NCBI RefSeq assembly: GCF_001701045.1
Contig: NZ_CP016757.1
Coordinates: 1,047,501 to 1,111,500, forward strand
From: Cloacibacillus porcorum
GTDB taxonomy: Bacteria > Synergistota > Synergistia > Synergistales > Synergistaceae
Direction of reading: 5' to 3'
DNA length: 64,000 bases
Position 1 is the first letter of the stretch, and each line of letters opens with the position of its first letter. This document shows positions 44,452 to 55,700 of this stretch, piece after piece. The notes beneath the pieces are model-generated. The model did no database searches. It was not told the DNA's origin and saw nothing but the letters and a program-made list of their open reading frames with translations. A program made the position numbers and the translations under genes.

Positions 44452-45462
44452 ATGAAAAAGAGCTTTAAGTTGGCAGTACTGGTTTTAGCGTGTGTCGTCG
44501 CTGTTGCGGGAATTTCGGAAGCCGCAGTAAAAAAGGTCAAGCATGCGATCACCGTCAATATGGATGACGCCGGAGGTGTTGCGGCAGCTACAATGAAAGA
44601 TAATATAAAAAAGTATTCGAACGGCGCGATGGAACTTCAAATTTTTCCTGGAAGCCAGCTTGGAGGAATGAGGGAACACTATGAAGCATGTCAGAGCGGC
44701 GCAATTGAAACGATTTATGTCGCGGCGTCGGCGGCTTCGAAGTTTGTTCCCGAAGTGGGAGTCTTAGATTTGCCCTTCCTCTTTCCGACCGACTATGATA
44801 AGGCGTGGAAGGTAATAGACGGGGATTTAACAAAAATTCTTGCCGAGAAACTTGCAAAGCAGAACTTTGTCCTCCTCGGCATCGCTCCCTATGGCTATAA
44901 GAGCCTCCATTCAGGTACTAAACAGATCAAATCTTTGAAGGATATCTCCGGCATGAAAATAAGGATTATGCCGTCAAAGACTCTGGAGCTTACGTACAAG
45001 GCGTGGAATGCCAATCCGACCCCCGTTGAATTTGGCGAACTTTATGTAGCTCTTCAGCAGAGAGTCGTCGACGGCGGAGAAAATGGCCTTTCTGTTATAA
45101 AGGCGCAGAAATTTAACGAAGTACAGCCGTACCTCACAGTCTCAAAACACGGCCTTTTTATGGGGCTGATGGTCGCCAACAAAAGATGGTTTGATAAACT
45201 TTCTGATAGCGAAAGAGAGGTAATTATAAAGGCGGCTAAAGAAAATATAACGCAGCAGCGAAAGTATGTGGCTGAAGAGGACGAAAAAATAATCAAATAC
45301 CTTGGCGAGAACGGTATGACGGTCTATCGTCTCAGTTCTAAAGAGGCGGCTGAATTTGAGAAGGCTTCACAGCCGGTATATAAGGCTTTCAGCGATATCT
45401 CAGCGGAAAACAAAAGAACGCTGGATACTGTCTTAAAGGCTAAAAAAGACTTTGGATACTAA
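44452..45462 (+). CDS. dctP: TRAP transporter substrate-binding protein (DctP)
   Basis: A 336-aa periplasmic protein with a signal peptide (LAVLVLACVVAVAGISEA). The family's conserved carboxylate-binding arginine lies in MKIRIMPSKTLELTYKAWNA, and ALQQRVVDGGENGLSV follows. It captures an organic acid for DctQM. ATG 44452 is 10 nt after GGGAGG; the frame is open 9 codons earlier at ATG 44425. The nitrilase-family gene follows in the same direction. Confidence 0.9.
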   Translation: MKKSFKLAVLVLACVVAVAGISEAAVKKVKHAITVNMDDAGGVAAATMKDNIKKYSNGAMELQIFPGSQLGGMREHYEACQSGAIETIYVAASAASKFVPEVGVLDLPFLFPTDYDKAWKVIDGDLTKILAEKLAKQNFVLLGIAPYGYKSLHSGTKQIKSLKDISGMKIRIMPSKTLELTYKAWNANPTPVEFGELYVALQQRVVDGGENGLSVIKAQKFNEVQPYLTVSKHGLFMGLMVANKRWFDKLSDSEREVIIKAAKENITQQRKYVAEEDEKIIKYLGENGMTVYRLSSKEAAEFEKASQPVYKAFSDISAENKRTLDTVLKAKKDFGY

Positions 45463-45480
45463 AATTGGGAGGCAGGAATA

Positions 45481-46293
45481 ATGGAAAAAAAATTTAGAGC
45501 GGGACTCGTCCAGATACCGGTCGTTCTCGGGGACAGGCAGGCAAATATGGAGAGTGTTGAGCGCTGGCTCTCCGAGTATTACAGACCGGCGGAGATTACG
45601 ACCGCGCTTGTTCTCCCGGAGCTCTGGGACACCGGCTACGCGCTTGATATTGTTCCGAAGCTGGCTGACAGAAACGCGGCTGAAACGACGGAGTTCCTTG
45701 GGCGCCTGGCAAAGAAATACGGCTGCTGGTTTACCGGCGGTTCTGTGATGGCGGAAGATAACGGGAAGTATTACAACAGAGCCCTGATCATCAATCCTCG
45801 GGGCGAACTGGTCACATTTTACGACAAAGTTCACCTCGTGCCTTTTATAACGGTAGAAGACGGAGTATTTGAGCATGGAGAAAAGCCCTGTGTTTTTGAT
45901 ATGGACGGCATCACCTGCGGGAGCCTTATCTGCTACGACATCCGTTTCCCTGAGTGGATCCGCGTATATGCCCTGAAGGGAGTGGAGACGCTGTTTATCT
46001 GCAGCCAGTGGACGCGCTCTCGTATGGACCTCTATCGGACGATGATACGCGCCCATGCGATAGAAAATATGTTCTTTACCGTGGCGGTAAATAACTGTGA
46101 CTATTCCGGCGACATTGATTTCGGAGGCGAGTCCTTCGTGTCGTCGCCGACCGGCGATGTTCTTGCCTCTTGCAGCGGCACGCGCGACGGAAAGTTTGCC
46201 GAAGTGGATGTTACAAACATAAACGAAAACAGGCAGTTTCTCAAGGTTTTTGAAAAACGGCTGCCGCATCTTTACGGCGATCTTTGTAAATAG
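45481..46293 (+). CDS. Carbon-nitrogen hydrolase (nitrilase superfamily, omega-amidase-like)
   Basis: A 270-aa amidase with the nitrilase triad Glu47 (LPELWDTGY), Lys116 (FYDKVHLVPF) and Cys151 (SLICYDIRFPEW). Length and motifs are closest to omega-amidases and related small amide hydrolases, which release ammonia from a dicarboxylic acid amide. It follows the TRAP importer genes by 18 nt. A decayed copy of its 5' end is at 42330. Its likely role is to hydrolyse an amide formed after ring opening or imported by TRAP (inference). Confidence 0.87.
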   Translation: MEKKFRAGLVQIPVVLGDRQANMESVERWLSEYYRPAEITTALVLPELWDTGYALDIVPKLADRNAAETTEFLGRLAKKYGCWFTGGSVMAEDNGKYYNRALIINPRGELVTFYDKVHLVPFITVEDGVFEHGEKPCVFDMDGITCGSLICYDIRFPEWIRVYALKGVETLFICSQWTRSRMDLYRTMIRAHAIENMFFTVAVNNCDYSGDIDFGGESFVSSPTGDVLASCSGTRDGKFAEVDVTNINENRQFLKVFEKRLPHLYGDLCK

Positions 46294-46386
46294 TCCGTTT
46301 ATGTAATATCGCGGATAGGTGGAGGGGCTGTCATTGTGAATCACACTTTTGGCGGTCCCTTTTTATTCTTCGTAAGGGTGATATTA

Positions 46387-47631
46387 ATGAAAAAATTTGA
46401 TGGAATAACCGTTTATACCACTTATGCGCTGTTGATTATGTCCTATTTCCTAAGCTGCTTGATAAGAACCTCCGGCGGCGTCGTTCTTCCTGTGGTTTCT
46501 TCTTCGATAGGGTTGTCCTCAACTGCCGTTGGTCTTATATCTGGAATGTATTTTTACGGTTATACGATGTCACAGCCGTTCTGCGGGAAGATGTGCGACG
46601 ATAAAGGACCATTAAACGTAGAGATGTGCGGACTTGTAGTGTTTACCTGCGGGCTGTTGCTCTTCTCGCTCTCAGAGAACGCTTTCATGTTGTGCGTGGC
46701 GCGTCTCTTACTCGGGGTTGGAGCGGGGCCTACTTTCTGCGGGTTGATGGTTTTTCAGGCTAAAGCGCTGCCTCCGCATCTGTTTTCAAAATTTATGGGA
46801 TTCACCATAATGTTTGGCCACTTCGGAGGCGTAGTGTCGATAACGCCATTGGGTTCGGCGATTGATATGTTAGGCTATAAGAACGTACATTATATCCTTG
46901 CGATTTTTTCTGTAATTATAATTTTTATGCTTTATATGATGAACCGCCGTCTATTGTTTATAAAGTCTGAAAAGGAGCAAGTTTCTCGCAGCAGCGGTGT
47001 GTTGAGGGGGTTTCGGATCATATTTAACAGCAGGCCGCTCCTTGTCGTCGTAATTGTGTGGTCCCTAACCATGATACTCCAGATGAACCTGATCGGGTTA
47101 TGGGGTGTCAGCTGGATAAGCAGCGCCTGCTTATTGTCACAAGAGACGGCAAGAAACTGCATGTCAATGGGCGGTATCGGCGTCCTCGCCGGAGCGTGTA
47201 TCATTGGCTGCACAGGCAACAAATTTTCTAAATCGGCAGCATACCTTCGGGGGTTCTATATTATACAGATAATAAGTTTGGCTGCATTGATCATTGGCGT
47301 GAGTTATTGTTGGCAATGGGAATCTTTAGCAGCTTTAACATTTATAATTGGTATGACATTGGGGATTATAAATGTTTTATGCAATATATTCCTATTTAAG
47401 ATAGTTGGCGGAGATTTGGTTGGGACGGTAACTGGGGCATGCAATGTTATCCTGTTTTTAAATGTGCTGCTGAGCCAGTGGTTTTCAGGCGCGTTTATTC
47501 AGAAATGGAACGAAACGATGATTTTTTCACAAGTTGCAGCACCATCAGCGTTTTTTGCACTTGTAGTTGTCTTGGGAATAGTTATCTTTTATCCTATTTA
47601 TAATACATCTTATAAATCGCTGAACGAGTAG
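46387..47631 (+). CDS. MFS transporter
   Basis: A 414-aa, 12-helix major facilitator protein. The first half has VVLPVVSSSIGLSSTAVGLI and YGYTMSQPFCGKMCDDKGP, the typical loop 2-3 motif. It ends the island and may export a product or import a further substrate. ATG 46387 follows AAGGGTGA; a GTG at 46336 after GGAGGGG would add 17 residues and cannot be excluded. AT content rises towards its 3' end. Confidence 0.8.
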   Translation: MKKFDGITVYTTYALLIMSYFLSCLIRTSGGVVLPVVSSSIGLSSTAVGLISGMYFYGYTMSQPFCGKMCDDKGPLNVEMCGLVVFTCGLLLFSLSENAFMLCVARLLLGVGAGPTFCGLMVFQAKALPPHLFSKFMGFTIMFGHFGGVVSITPLGSAIDMLGYKNVHYILAIFSVIIIFMLYMMNRRLLFIKSEKEQVSRSSGVLRGFRIIFNSRPLLVVVIVWSLTMILQMNLIGLWGVSWISSACLLSQETARNCMSMGGIGVLAGACIIGCTGNKFSKSAAYLRGFYIIQIISLAALIIGVSYCWQWESLAALTFIIGMTLGIINVLCNIFLFKIVGGDLVGTVTGACNVILFLNVLLSQWFSGAFIQKWNETMIFSQVAAPSAFFALVVVLGIVIFYPIYNTSYKSLNE

Positions 47632-47731
47632 TTTTTTCCACAAATGGCAATTTGTTCTGTCAATACTAAAGTGATATATAATATCTCTCTAGTCAACGAC
47701 ATAAACGACATAGACGTATAGGAGGGGCATT

Positions 47732-48972
47732 TTGAAAGATAAAAACATTTTGCTCACGCCGCTCTTTCTGCGGCTCTTTATTCCCTTTGGGGTTGGGTAT
47801 TTCCTGTCGGTATTCCTCGGCAGCGCCAACGCGACGATGGCGCCGATGCTGGTTACGGAATTTACGCTTTCTCCCTCCGATCTTGGTTTCATGAGCTCCA
47901 TATATCTGATATTTTTCGGACTCGCGCAGTTTCCACTCGGCGTCTTTCTTGACAGGTACGGAGCCCGCGCCACGCTCGCGCCGATGCTGCTATTTGCCGT
48001 CGCCGGCGCGCTGGTATTCGCCGCGGCGGAGGGTTTTGCGGCGCTGGCCCTCTCCCGCGCGCTTATCGGTATCGGCCTCTCAGGCAGCCTCATGGCGGCC
48101 TTTAAGGCCTACGCCTCGTGGCTGCCCGCTGAGAGGCTCCCGCTGGTCTACAGCGTCCAGTCTCTGATGGGCGGACTTGGCGGCATGTTTGCCACGCGGC
48201 CGATCTCGGTGGCCTTCGGTCTGTTCGGATGGCGGCAGGTGTTCGTCATGCTTGCCGCCGTCTGTCTTTGCAGTGCGTCGCTGGTCTGGTTCGTCGTCCC
48301 TAATGACAGGCCCGGAGGCGCTGTGAAAGTGGATTCATTTGTAAAGCAGCTGTGGAAGATGTTCGGCTTCTTTGGCGACCGCCGTTTCTGGCTCGTAGCG
48401 CCGACGGTGACGGCGGCACAGAGCGTGATGTTCGCCTTTCTCTATCTTTGGGTGGGACCGTGGATGCTCGATGTTGCGGGAATGGAGGTCAGCGAGGCGG
48501 GGATGTATATGATGCTGGCCTTCGGCGGCGCTGCCCTCGGTTACTTTGGCAACGGTATCCTTGCGGGATGGTTCAAAAGCAGGGGCTGGCTCACCTGGGA
48601 GCAGCTTTATCTGTTATCCGGCGTGCTGCTGACCCTTGTGCTGGCGGCGATAACGCTGATAAACGGCAGATGCGCGGCTCCGCTGTGGGGCATCGTGATG
48701 TTCCTCTCGACGATGACGATGATCTCTTTTCCGATAACGCGCACGATGTATGCGGGTGACGAGGTTGGCCGCGTGCTATCACTGCTGAACTTCACCATCT
48801 TTTTTCTTTCATTGTTCAGTGGTTCATAGGCGTGGTGATCGACCTGTATCCCGTCAGAGAGGGGCATTTCTCCCCGGCGGGGTATCAGATGAGCCTCGCC
48901 GTCGTCGTGGTCTTTAATTTAGCCTCCTGTATCTGGTATTATTATGGAATGAAAAGGGACAACAGCCGATAA
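47732..48972 (+). pseudogene. MFS transporter gene with a frameshift in a T6 run
   Basis: An MFS protein (FLGSANATMAPMLVTEFTLS; FFGLAQFPLGVFLDRYGARAT) reads well for about 357 residues. At 48800-48805 six T are followed by a stop at 48829 in this frame. Adding one T restores FIVQWFIGVVIDLYPV and 48 more residues to TAA 48970, giving about 413 residues, the normal MFS size. It is either a recent frameshift, an assembly error, or slippage on the T run. The ribosome site is AGGAGGGG and the probable start TTG 47732. Confidence 0.8.
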
Positions 48973-48983
48973 GGAGGCGCGAT

Positions 48984-49859
48984 ATGTCGAAGATATACAG
49001 GATAGCGGCAGAGGCGGTGACGGAGAAGGTCTGTGAGCTTGCGCTCACCGCCAATATGTATCTGCCGGAGGAGGTAAAGCGGGCGCTTACCGAGGCCCGC
49101 GCGGCGGAGAAGATGCCGCTGGCCCGTTCGACCTATGATGAGATCATACGGAACGCGGAGCTTGCCGCCGAAAAATATATGCCGATCTGCCAGGACTGCG
49201 GCATGGCAGTTTTATTCATTGAGCTCGGGCAGGATCTCCACGTGGAGGGCGGCGGTCTTGAAGATGCGATAAACGAGGGTGTGCGCAAGGCCTACCGCAA
49301 CGGTTATCTGCGCAAATCCGTCGTCTCCGATCCGCTCATCGACCGCAGGAACAGCGGCGACAACACGCCGGCGGTGATTCACTGGCGTGTCGTGCCGGGG
49401 CACGCTCTTGATATCACGATAACGCCAAAGGGTATGGGCAGCGAGAATATGAGCCGCATATATATGCTTAAGCCTGCGGACGGCGTCGACGGCGTGATAA
49501 GGGCCGTCGTGGAGACGGTGGAACAGGCTGGCTCGAATCCCTGTCCGCCGGTGGTGATCGGCGTCGGCATCGGCGGGAATTTTGAGACCGCGCCGCTTGC
49601 CGCGAAAGAGGCTCTGTTGAAGCCCTATGGCGAACGTCACGCGGTCTCCGCCTATGCGCAGATGGAGGAGCGCATACTGCGCGAGGTCAACCGCTTGGGT
49701 ATCGGCCCCGCGGGTATCGGAGGCACGGTTACGGCGCTTGACGCGCATATCGTCATCCGTCCGACGCATATCGCGGGAATGCCGGTGGCGGTCAACCTCT
49801 GCTGCCACGCGCTGCGCCATGCGCACGGAAGATTGGAGGGGAGGGTGGAAAATGATTGA
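48984..49859 (+). CDS. Fumarate hydratase (class I), alpha subunit
   Basis: A 291-aa 4Fe-4S hydro-lyase subunit (TtdA/FumA N-terminal type) that interconverts fumarate and malate. Cluster cysteines are visible in MPICQDCGMAV, in SNPCPPVVIGVGIGG and in NLCCHA near the end. With the beta subunit it makes a two-subunit enzyme; tartrate dehydratase is the main alternative. It begins 12 nt after the MFS gene, behind AAGGAGG. Confidence 0.9.
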   Translation: MSKIYRIAAEAVTEKVCELALTANMYLPEEVKRALTEARAAEKMPLARSTYDEIIRNAELAAEKYMPICQDCGMAVLFIELGQDLHVEGGGLEDAINEGVRKAYRNGYLRKSVVSDPLIDRRNSGDNTPAVIHWRVVPGHALDITITPKGMGSENMSRIYMLKPADGVDGVIRAVVETVEQAGSNPCPPVVIGVGIGGNFETAPLAAKEALLKPYGERHAVSAYAQMEERILREVNRLGIGPAGIGGTVTALDAHIVIRPTHIAGMPVAVNLCCHALRHAHGRLEGRVEND

Positions 49860-50415
49860 GGTCAAGCATATAAGACTGCCGCTCAGCGACGAGGATGTGG
49901 AGGCGCTCCACGCCGGAGATATAGTGAGGCTTTCGGGGAAGATTCTTGTGGGACGCGACGCGGCGCACAAGAGGATCTCGGAGGCCTTTAAGGACGGCGG
50001 CGAGCCTCCTTTTTCCATCGATAATGAAGTGATTTATTACGCGGGGCCCGCGCCTACGCCTCCCGGGGCGGTGATCGGTCCCATCGGACCGACGACGAGC
50101 GGCCGTATGGACCCCTATACGCCTCTGCTGCTCTCGAAGGGGCTGCGCGGCATGATCGGCAAAGGAAAGCGCACGTCGGAGGTGCTGGAGGCTGTCAGAG
50201 AGCATAAGGCCGTATATTTCGGCGCTACGGGCGGTACGGCGGTACTGCTTGCGGATTCGGTAAAGAGTGCCGAGCGCGTCGCCTACGACGATCTTGGCCC
50301 CGAGGCGGTCCTGCGGCTTGAGGTTGAGGATATGCCGCTTGTAGTGCTCGCCGACTGCCACGGGGGAAATCTCTACGAGAGCGGCCCTGAGGAGGCACGT
50401 GAGAGCTTTTTGTAA
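49852..50415 (+). CDS. Fumarate hydratase (class I), beta subunit
   Basis: A 187-aa protein with the FumA C-terminal domain: LPLSDEDVEALHAGDIVRLS, GAVIGPIGPTTSGRMDPYTP and KAVYFGATGGTAVLLADSV. ATG 49852 overlaps the alpha-subunit stop by 8 bp behind GGAGGGGAGGG. The open frame extends upstream but only as a shadow of the alpha subunit. Together they form the heterodimeric, oxygen-sensitive fumarase used by anaerobes. Confidence 0.9.
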   Translation: MIEVKHIRLPLSDEDVEALHAGDIVRLSGKILVGRDAAHKRISEAFKDGGEPPFSIDNEVIYYAGPAPTPPGAVIGPIGPTTSGRMDPYTPLLLSKGLRGMIGKGKRTSEVLEAVREHKAVYFGATGGTAVLLADSVKSAERVAYDDLGPEAVLRLEVEDMPLVVLADCHGGNLYESGPEEARESFL

Positions 50416-50774
50416 TATTGAACAAAGACTTTAATGAAATACACATTATAATTTTATATGTTTCTTGACTTTTTCAGGAGGGGGTGACCACATGTTTTCT
50501 GCAAGCCTTTGACAGGCCGTTTTTCCGGCGGCGCACGGAGTGCGCCGGAGCGAGAGCGGCTGTAATGGGAGCGGAACATGCGGTCTCCGCCTCTTTCTTT
50601 TCCCTGTGATCCTGTAGTTTAAGCTTTCGGATATTCAGCCCGCTCTTGATTGGAGTTCACCGTGATACGGCAGGTGTATGTCATTGTGCTTGCGTAAAAG
50701 CCGGTTATCTTTGCGTCGTGAATGTTATTGGGTTTGAAATATCGAACATTTGCTTAACAACAGGAGGAATTTTA
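50416..50774 (+). promoter_or_regulatory. Structured leader upstream of the first TAXI gene
   Basis: The 359-bp region holds AGGAGG (50476-50481) and a 6-codon mini-ORF, MFSASL (50492-50512), which overlaps a weak hairpin GCCT-ttgac-AGGC followed by CGTTTTTC. A GC-rich hairpin follows at 50524-50549, then GCGGA/TCCGC (50571-50590) ending in a T-rich stretch. The order is that of an attenuation leader. No clear -35/-10 pair was found apart from TATAAT at 50447. Confidence 0.4.
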
Positions 50775-51728
50775 ATGAACAAGGCAACAAAAATGATATT
50801 GTCACTGGGAGCGGCCTTGGCGTTTACGGCCGCCGCGCTTCCGGCGGCGGCCGCACAGTTTGTAAATATTGGCACTGGTCCCACCGGCGGGACCTATTAT
50901 CCTGTAGGCGCGGGTATCGCGAAGATCTGGAATTCCGGCATCACGGATATGAGGGCGAACGCCCAGTCCAGCGGCGGTACCCGCAACAATATCCAGCTGA
51001 TGGAAACCGGAGAGGCGCAGGTTATCTTTGCCGACGGCCTTTATTATGACGCCTATAACGGGCGGGACAGCTACAAGGGTACGCCAAAGAAGTTTATGCG
51101 CGCGATGGCTCCGCTATATCCCGAGGCGATACATATCGTCGTGCGTAAAGGCTCCGGCATAAAGAGTCTTGCCGACCTCAGGGGCAGGAGGGTCTCGGTT
51201 GGCGCCGTCGGCGGAAGCGTGGAGCTTACCTCCGACAACCTTTTTAAAAACGCCGGCATCGACCCCGCGGATATCAAAAAGGATCATCTGGGACACAGCG
51301 AGTCGGTGGCGGCGCTGCAGGACAGGCAGATAGACGCGGCGATCACGGTGGGGGCGATCGGCATTTCAAGCGTTGTGGAACCAATGACGCTGGGGATTGC
51401 CGAACTTATTGATGTTCCCGACGCGGTCGTTAAAAAGATGATCGAGACGACGCCATATTTTGCGCCGCTAACGATACCGGCTGGAAGCTACAAGGGGCAG
51501 ACTCGCGACGTTAAGACCTTCAGCAGCCCGAACATCCTCGCGGTTGACGAGAAGCTTGACGAGGCTGCCGTATATGAAATGACGAAGGCTCTCTTCCGGC
51601 ATAAGGGGGATTTGGTGGTGATCAGCGCCAGGATGAACGCCATGGACCCGAAGCATGTGAAGGATATCAGAATACCGCTGCACCCCGGAGCCCTTAAATT
51701 TTACCGGGAGATCGGCGCGGTGAAATAG
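50775..51728 (+). CDS. TAXI-type TRAP transporter solute-binding protein (1)
   Basis: A 317-aa exported protein with a signal peptide (SLGAALAFTAAALPAAAA). The TAXI family opening FVNIGTGPTGGTYYPVGAGI is exact for this group. ATG 50775 is 8 nt after AGGAGG; the longer frame from 50646 is not expected to be translated. It is a close paralog of 52078-53025. Both serve the fused permease at 53115. TAXI proteins usually bind dicarboxylates or amino acids; the ligand here is not known. Confidence 0.92.
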   Translation: MNKATKMILSLGAALAFTAAALPAAAAQFVNIGTGPTGGTYYPVGAGIAKIWNSGITDMRANAQSSGGTRNNIQLMETGEAQVIFADGLYYDAYNGRDSYKGTPKKFMRAMAPLYPEAIHIVVRKGSGIKSLADLRGRRVSVGAVGGSVELTSDNLFKNAGIDPADIKKDHLGHSESVAALQDRQIDAAITVGAIGISSVVEPMTLGIAELIDVPDAVVKKMIETTPYFAPLTIPAGSYKGQTRDVKTFSSPNILAVDEKLDEAAVYEMTKALFRHKGDLVVISARMNAMDPKHVKDIRIPLHPGALKFYREIGAVK

Positions 51729-52077
51729 CCTCGGACGCAGTTTAAATTCGCGCCGGAGAGCTTTGCGGCTCCGGCGCGAATTTGTCAGAGAAAATTCACA
51801 AATGGTATTTAGCATTATTGAGAGAAATATTGAAACCGAAGATTTCAACATTATATTATATACGCTGTATACTTAATTTGCACCGTTATTATATAAAAAG
51901 ATGTAGAATTAAATTTATACATATTGCTTTTTGTATTTCATGGGTGAGTCATTATAATTAGAAAACAATCATTTGGTATCCATGATTAAGCGTCTTCAGC
52001 TTTTCAATACGAAAGGAGGCTAGTTTTTTAGAGGTATCACCCAACAAAAATTCGATTTAAAAGGGGATGTATCATTT
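51729..52077. other. Spacer between the two TAXI genes
   Basis: It begins with a strong terminator (51744-51783). After that it is AT-rich, with a TTGAAAccgaagaTTTCAA hairpin near 51833 and a 13-codon frame, MIKRLQLFNTKGG (51982-52023), ending inside AAAGGAGG. The second TAXI gene probably has its own promoter here, but no consensus boxes stand out. Confidence 0.5.
51744..51783 (+). terminator. Terminator after TAXI gene 1
   Basis: AAATTCGCGCCGGA and TCCGGCGCGAATTT form a perfect 14-bp stem ending in TTTG. Confidence 0.85.
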
Positions 52078-53025
52078 ATGAAGAATTTCATCAAACTGGT
52101 ATTGGTAACGGCTCTCATCTTCTCATTTGCGGCCTCGGCTTCGGCGGCGACTTTCATCAACATCGGCACCGGCTCTACGGGAGGAACATACTACCCGGTC
52201 GGCGCGGCGATGGCTAAGGTTTGGAACTCCAGCATTTCCGGTATGAAGGCAAATGCCCAGTCTACCGGCGGCACGGCGCAGAACCTCGCGCTGCTCGGCA
52301 AGGGTGAGGCTGAGGTGATCTTTGCGGACGGGCTTTATTTCTTCGCCTATGAGGGTAAGGGAGCCTTTGAGGGCAAAGCGATGAAAAACCTCTGCGGTCT
52401 CGCGCCCCTCTACGCGGAGCCGATACATTTCCTTGTTGCCAAGGGCAGCAATATAAAGAGCATCAAAGACCTTAAGGGCAAGCGCGTCTCTGTCGGCGCC
52501 GTCGGCAGCGGTACGGAGGTAACGGTCCGTACCCTTCTCAAGGCAAACGGCATTGACCCGGACAAGGACATCAAAGCCGAAAATCTCGGACTCTCCGACA
52601 CCGCCTCCGCCTTCGCCGATAAGAATATCGACGCCGGTCTTACGGTAGGCGCGCTTGGCATCGCCGGCGTGGTGGAGATCGCGACGCTTGGCACCGCTGA
52701 GCTTCGTGATTTCGAGCCGGAAGTGATAGACAAGCTTTGCAAGGAGCTTCCCTATTATCTGCCCTTCGATATTCCCGCGAACACCTATAAGGGACAGACA
52801 AAACCCGTCAAGGCGATGGCGAGCTGGAACGTCCTCATAACGAACGATAAGCTCGACACCGATACAGCCTATCAGATGACGAAGGCCCTCTATGAGAAGA
52901 AGCAGGACATCCTTAATGTCTCCTCAAGACTTTCCTCAATGTCGCCCGAGAACCTGAAATACATCCAGGTTCCGATTCATCCCGGCGCCCTTAAGTATTA
53001 CAAAGAGATCGGCGCGGTGAAATAA
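52078..53025 (+). CDS. TAXI-type TRAP transporter solute-binding protein (2)
   Basis: A 315-aa exported protein with a signal peptide (LVTALIFSFAASASA) and TFINIGTGSTGGTYYPVGAA. It is highly similar to the protein at 50775, down to the C-terminal IPLHPGALKFYREIGAVK/IPVHPGALKYYKEIGAVK pattern, so the genes are a tandem duplication. It is nearer to the permease and may be the main partner. ATG 52078 follows AAAGGGG. Confidence 0.92.
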   Translation: MKNFIKLVLVTALIFSFAASASAATFINIGTGSTGGTYYPVGAAMAKVWNSSISGMKANAQSTGGTAQNLALLGKGEAEVIFADGLYFFAYEGKGAFEGKAMKNLCGLAPLYAEPIHFLVAKGSNIKSIKDLKGKRVSVGAVGSGTEVTVRTLLKANGIDPDKDIKAENLGLSDTASAFADKNIDAGLTVGALGIAGVVEIATLGTAELRDFEPEVIDKLCKELPYYLPFDIPANTYKGQTKPVKAMASWNVLITNDKLDTDTAYQMTKALYEKKQDILNVSSRLSSMSPENLKYIQVPIHPGALKYYKEIGAVK

Positions 53026-53056
53026 CTTACGGCGGCAAACAGACTTAGACCTGACC

Positions 53057-53081
53057 GCGCGGGAGTCCAAAACTCCCGCGC
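53057..53081 (+). terminator. Hairpin between TAXI gene 2 and the permease
   Basis: GCGCGGGAGT and ACTCCCGCGC form a perfect 10-bp stem with loop CCAAA, followed by CCTCTTTC. Probably a partial terminator or an mRNA-stabilising structure that lets binding protein exceed permease. Confidence 0.6.
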
Positions 53082-53114
53082 CCTCTTTCGCCAGTATTTT
53101 TAGGAGGAAAGTAT

Positions 53115-55100
<1,986 letters not shown>

Positions 55101-55133
55101 CAGGATGTAAATAAAGACCACAGGCGGCCTCTT

Positions 55134-55160
55134 TCCTCATGGAAGAGGCCGCTTTTTATT
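55134..55160 (+). terminator. Terminator of the TAXI-TRAP operon
   Basis: GCGGCCTCTTTCC and GGAAGAGGCCGC form a 12-bp stem with loop TCAT, followed by TTTTTATT. Confidence 0.93.
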
Positions 55161-55193
55161 GTATAATAATCTACCGGAATAGGAGGTGTGCCA

Positions 55194-55688
55194 ATGTCTT
55201 CGCAATTTTATACAATATTCGCCGTCGTTCTCGGCAGCGGAATCGGCTATAAATTAAATTTCCCCGCCGGCGCGATGGTGGGCGGCCTTCTCGGAGGCCT
55301 CATAGTCAAAGCTTTTTTCACGATGGGGCTTGACCCGAAGATAGACTGGCTTTCCTATCTTTCCCAGGCGCTTGTGGCCTACGTTCTGGTCCGCGGAAGT
55401 GATTTTTCATCCTTAAAGGAATTGCCCAAGTATCTTCCCGCGGCGATCGCCTACAGCCTGCTGCTTCTCGTTTTTACGCTTGGGCTGGCCTGGTTCTTTG
55501 CCCGCTTCTGCAACATGGACTTTCTTACCTCGCTCTTCGCGACGACGCCGGGCGGTCTCACCGGTATTGCCGTGGTGGCGGTGGATATCGGCGCGAATCC
55601 CGCGATCTCCGTATTATTCAATATTTGCCGGATTGTCACCGTGCTCGTTGTGGTGCCGATACTCGCCAATATAATAGTACGACACTGA
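55194..55688 (+). CDS. AbrB-type membrane protein, single repeat unit
   Basis: A 164-aa protein with about five helices. LFATTPGGLTGIAVVAVDIG and FNICRIVTVLVVVPI match the repeat unit of the Gneg_AbrB_dup membrane family, which normally has two units (about 350 residues). This copy is half length and may work as a dimer. ATG 55194 is 7 nt after AGGAGG. The function is not established for the family. The acyltransferase gene follows after 12 nt. Confidence 0.75.
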   Translation: MSSQFYTIFAVVLGSGIGYKLNFPAGAMVGGLLGGLIVKAFFTMGLDPKIDWLSYLSQALVAYVLVRGSDFSSLKELPKYLPAAIAYSLLLLVFTLGLAWFFARFCNMDFLTSLFATTPGGLTGIAVVAVDIGANPAISVLFNICRIVTVLVVVPILANIIVRH

Positions 55689-55700
55689 AAGGAAAACCGA

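Noticed and set aside
49627-49851. Upstream extension of the fumarase beta frame
   Set aside because: It overlaps the alpha subunit out of frame; the domain starts at ATG 49852, which has a good ribosome site.
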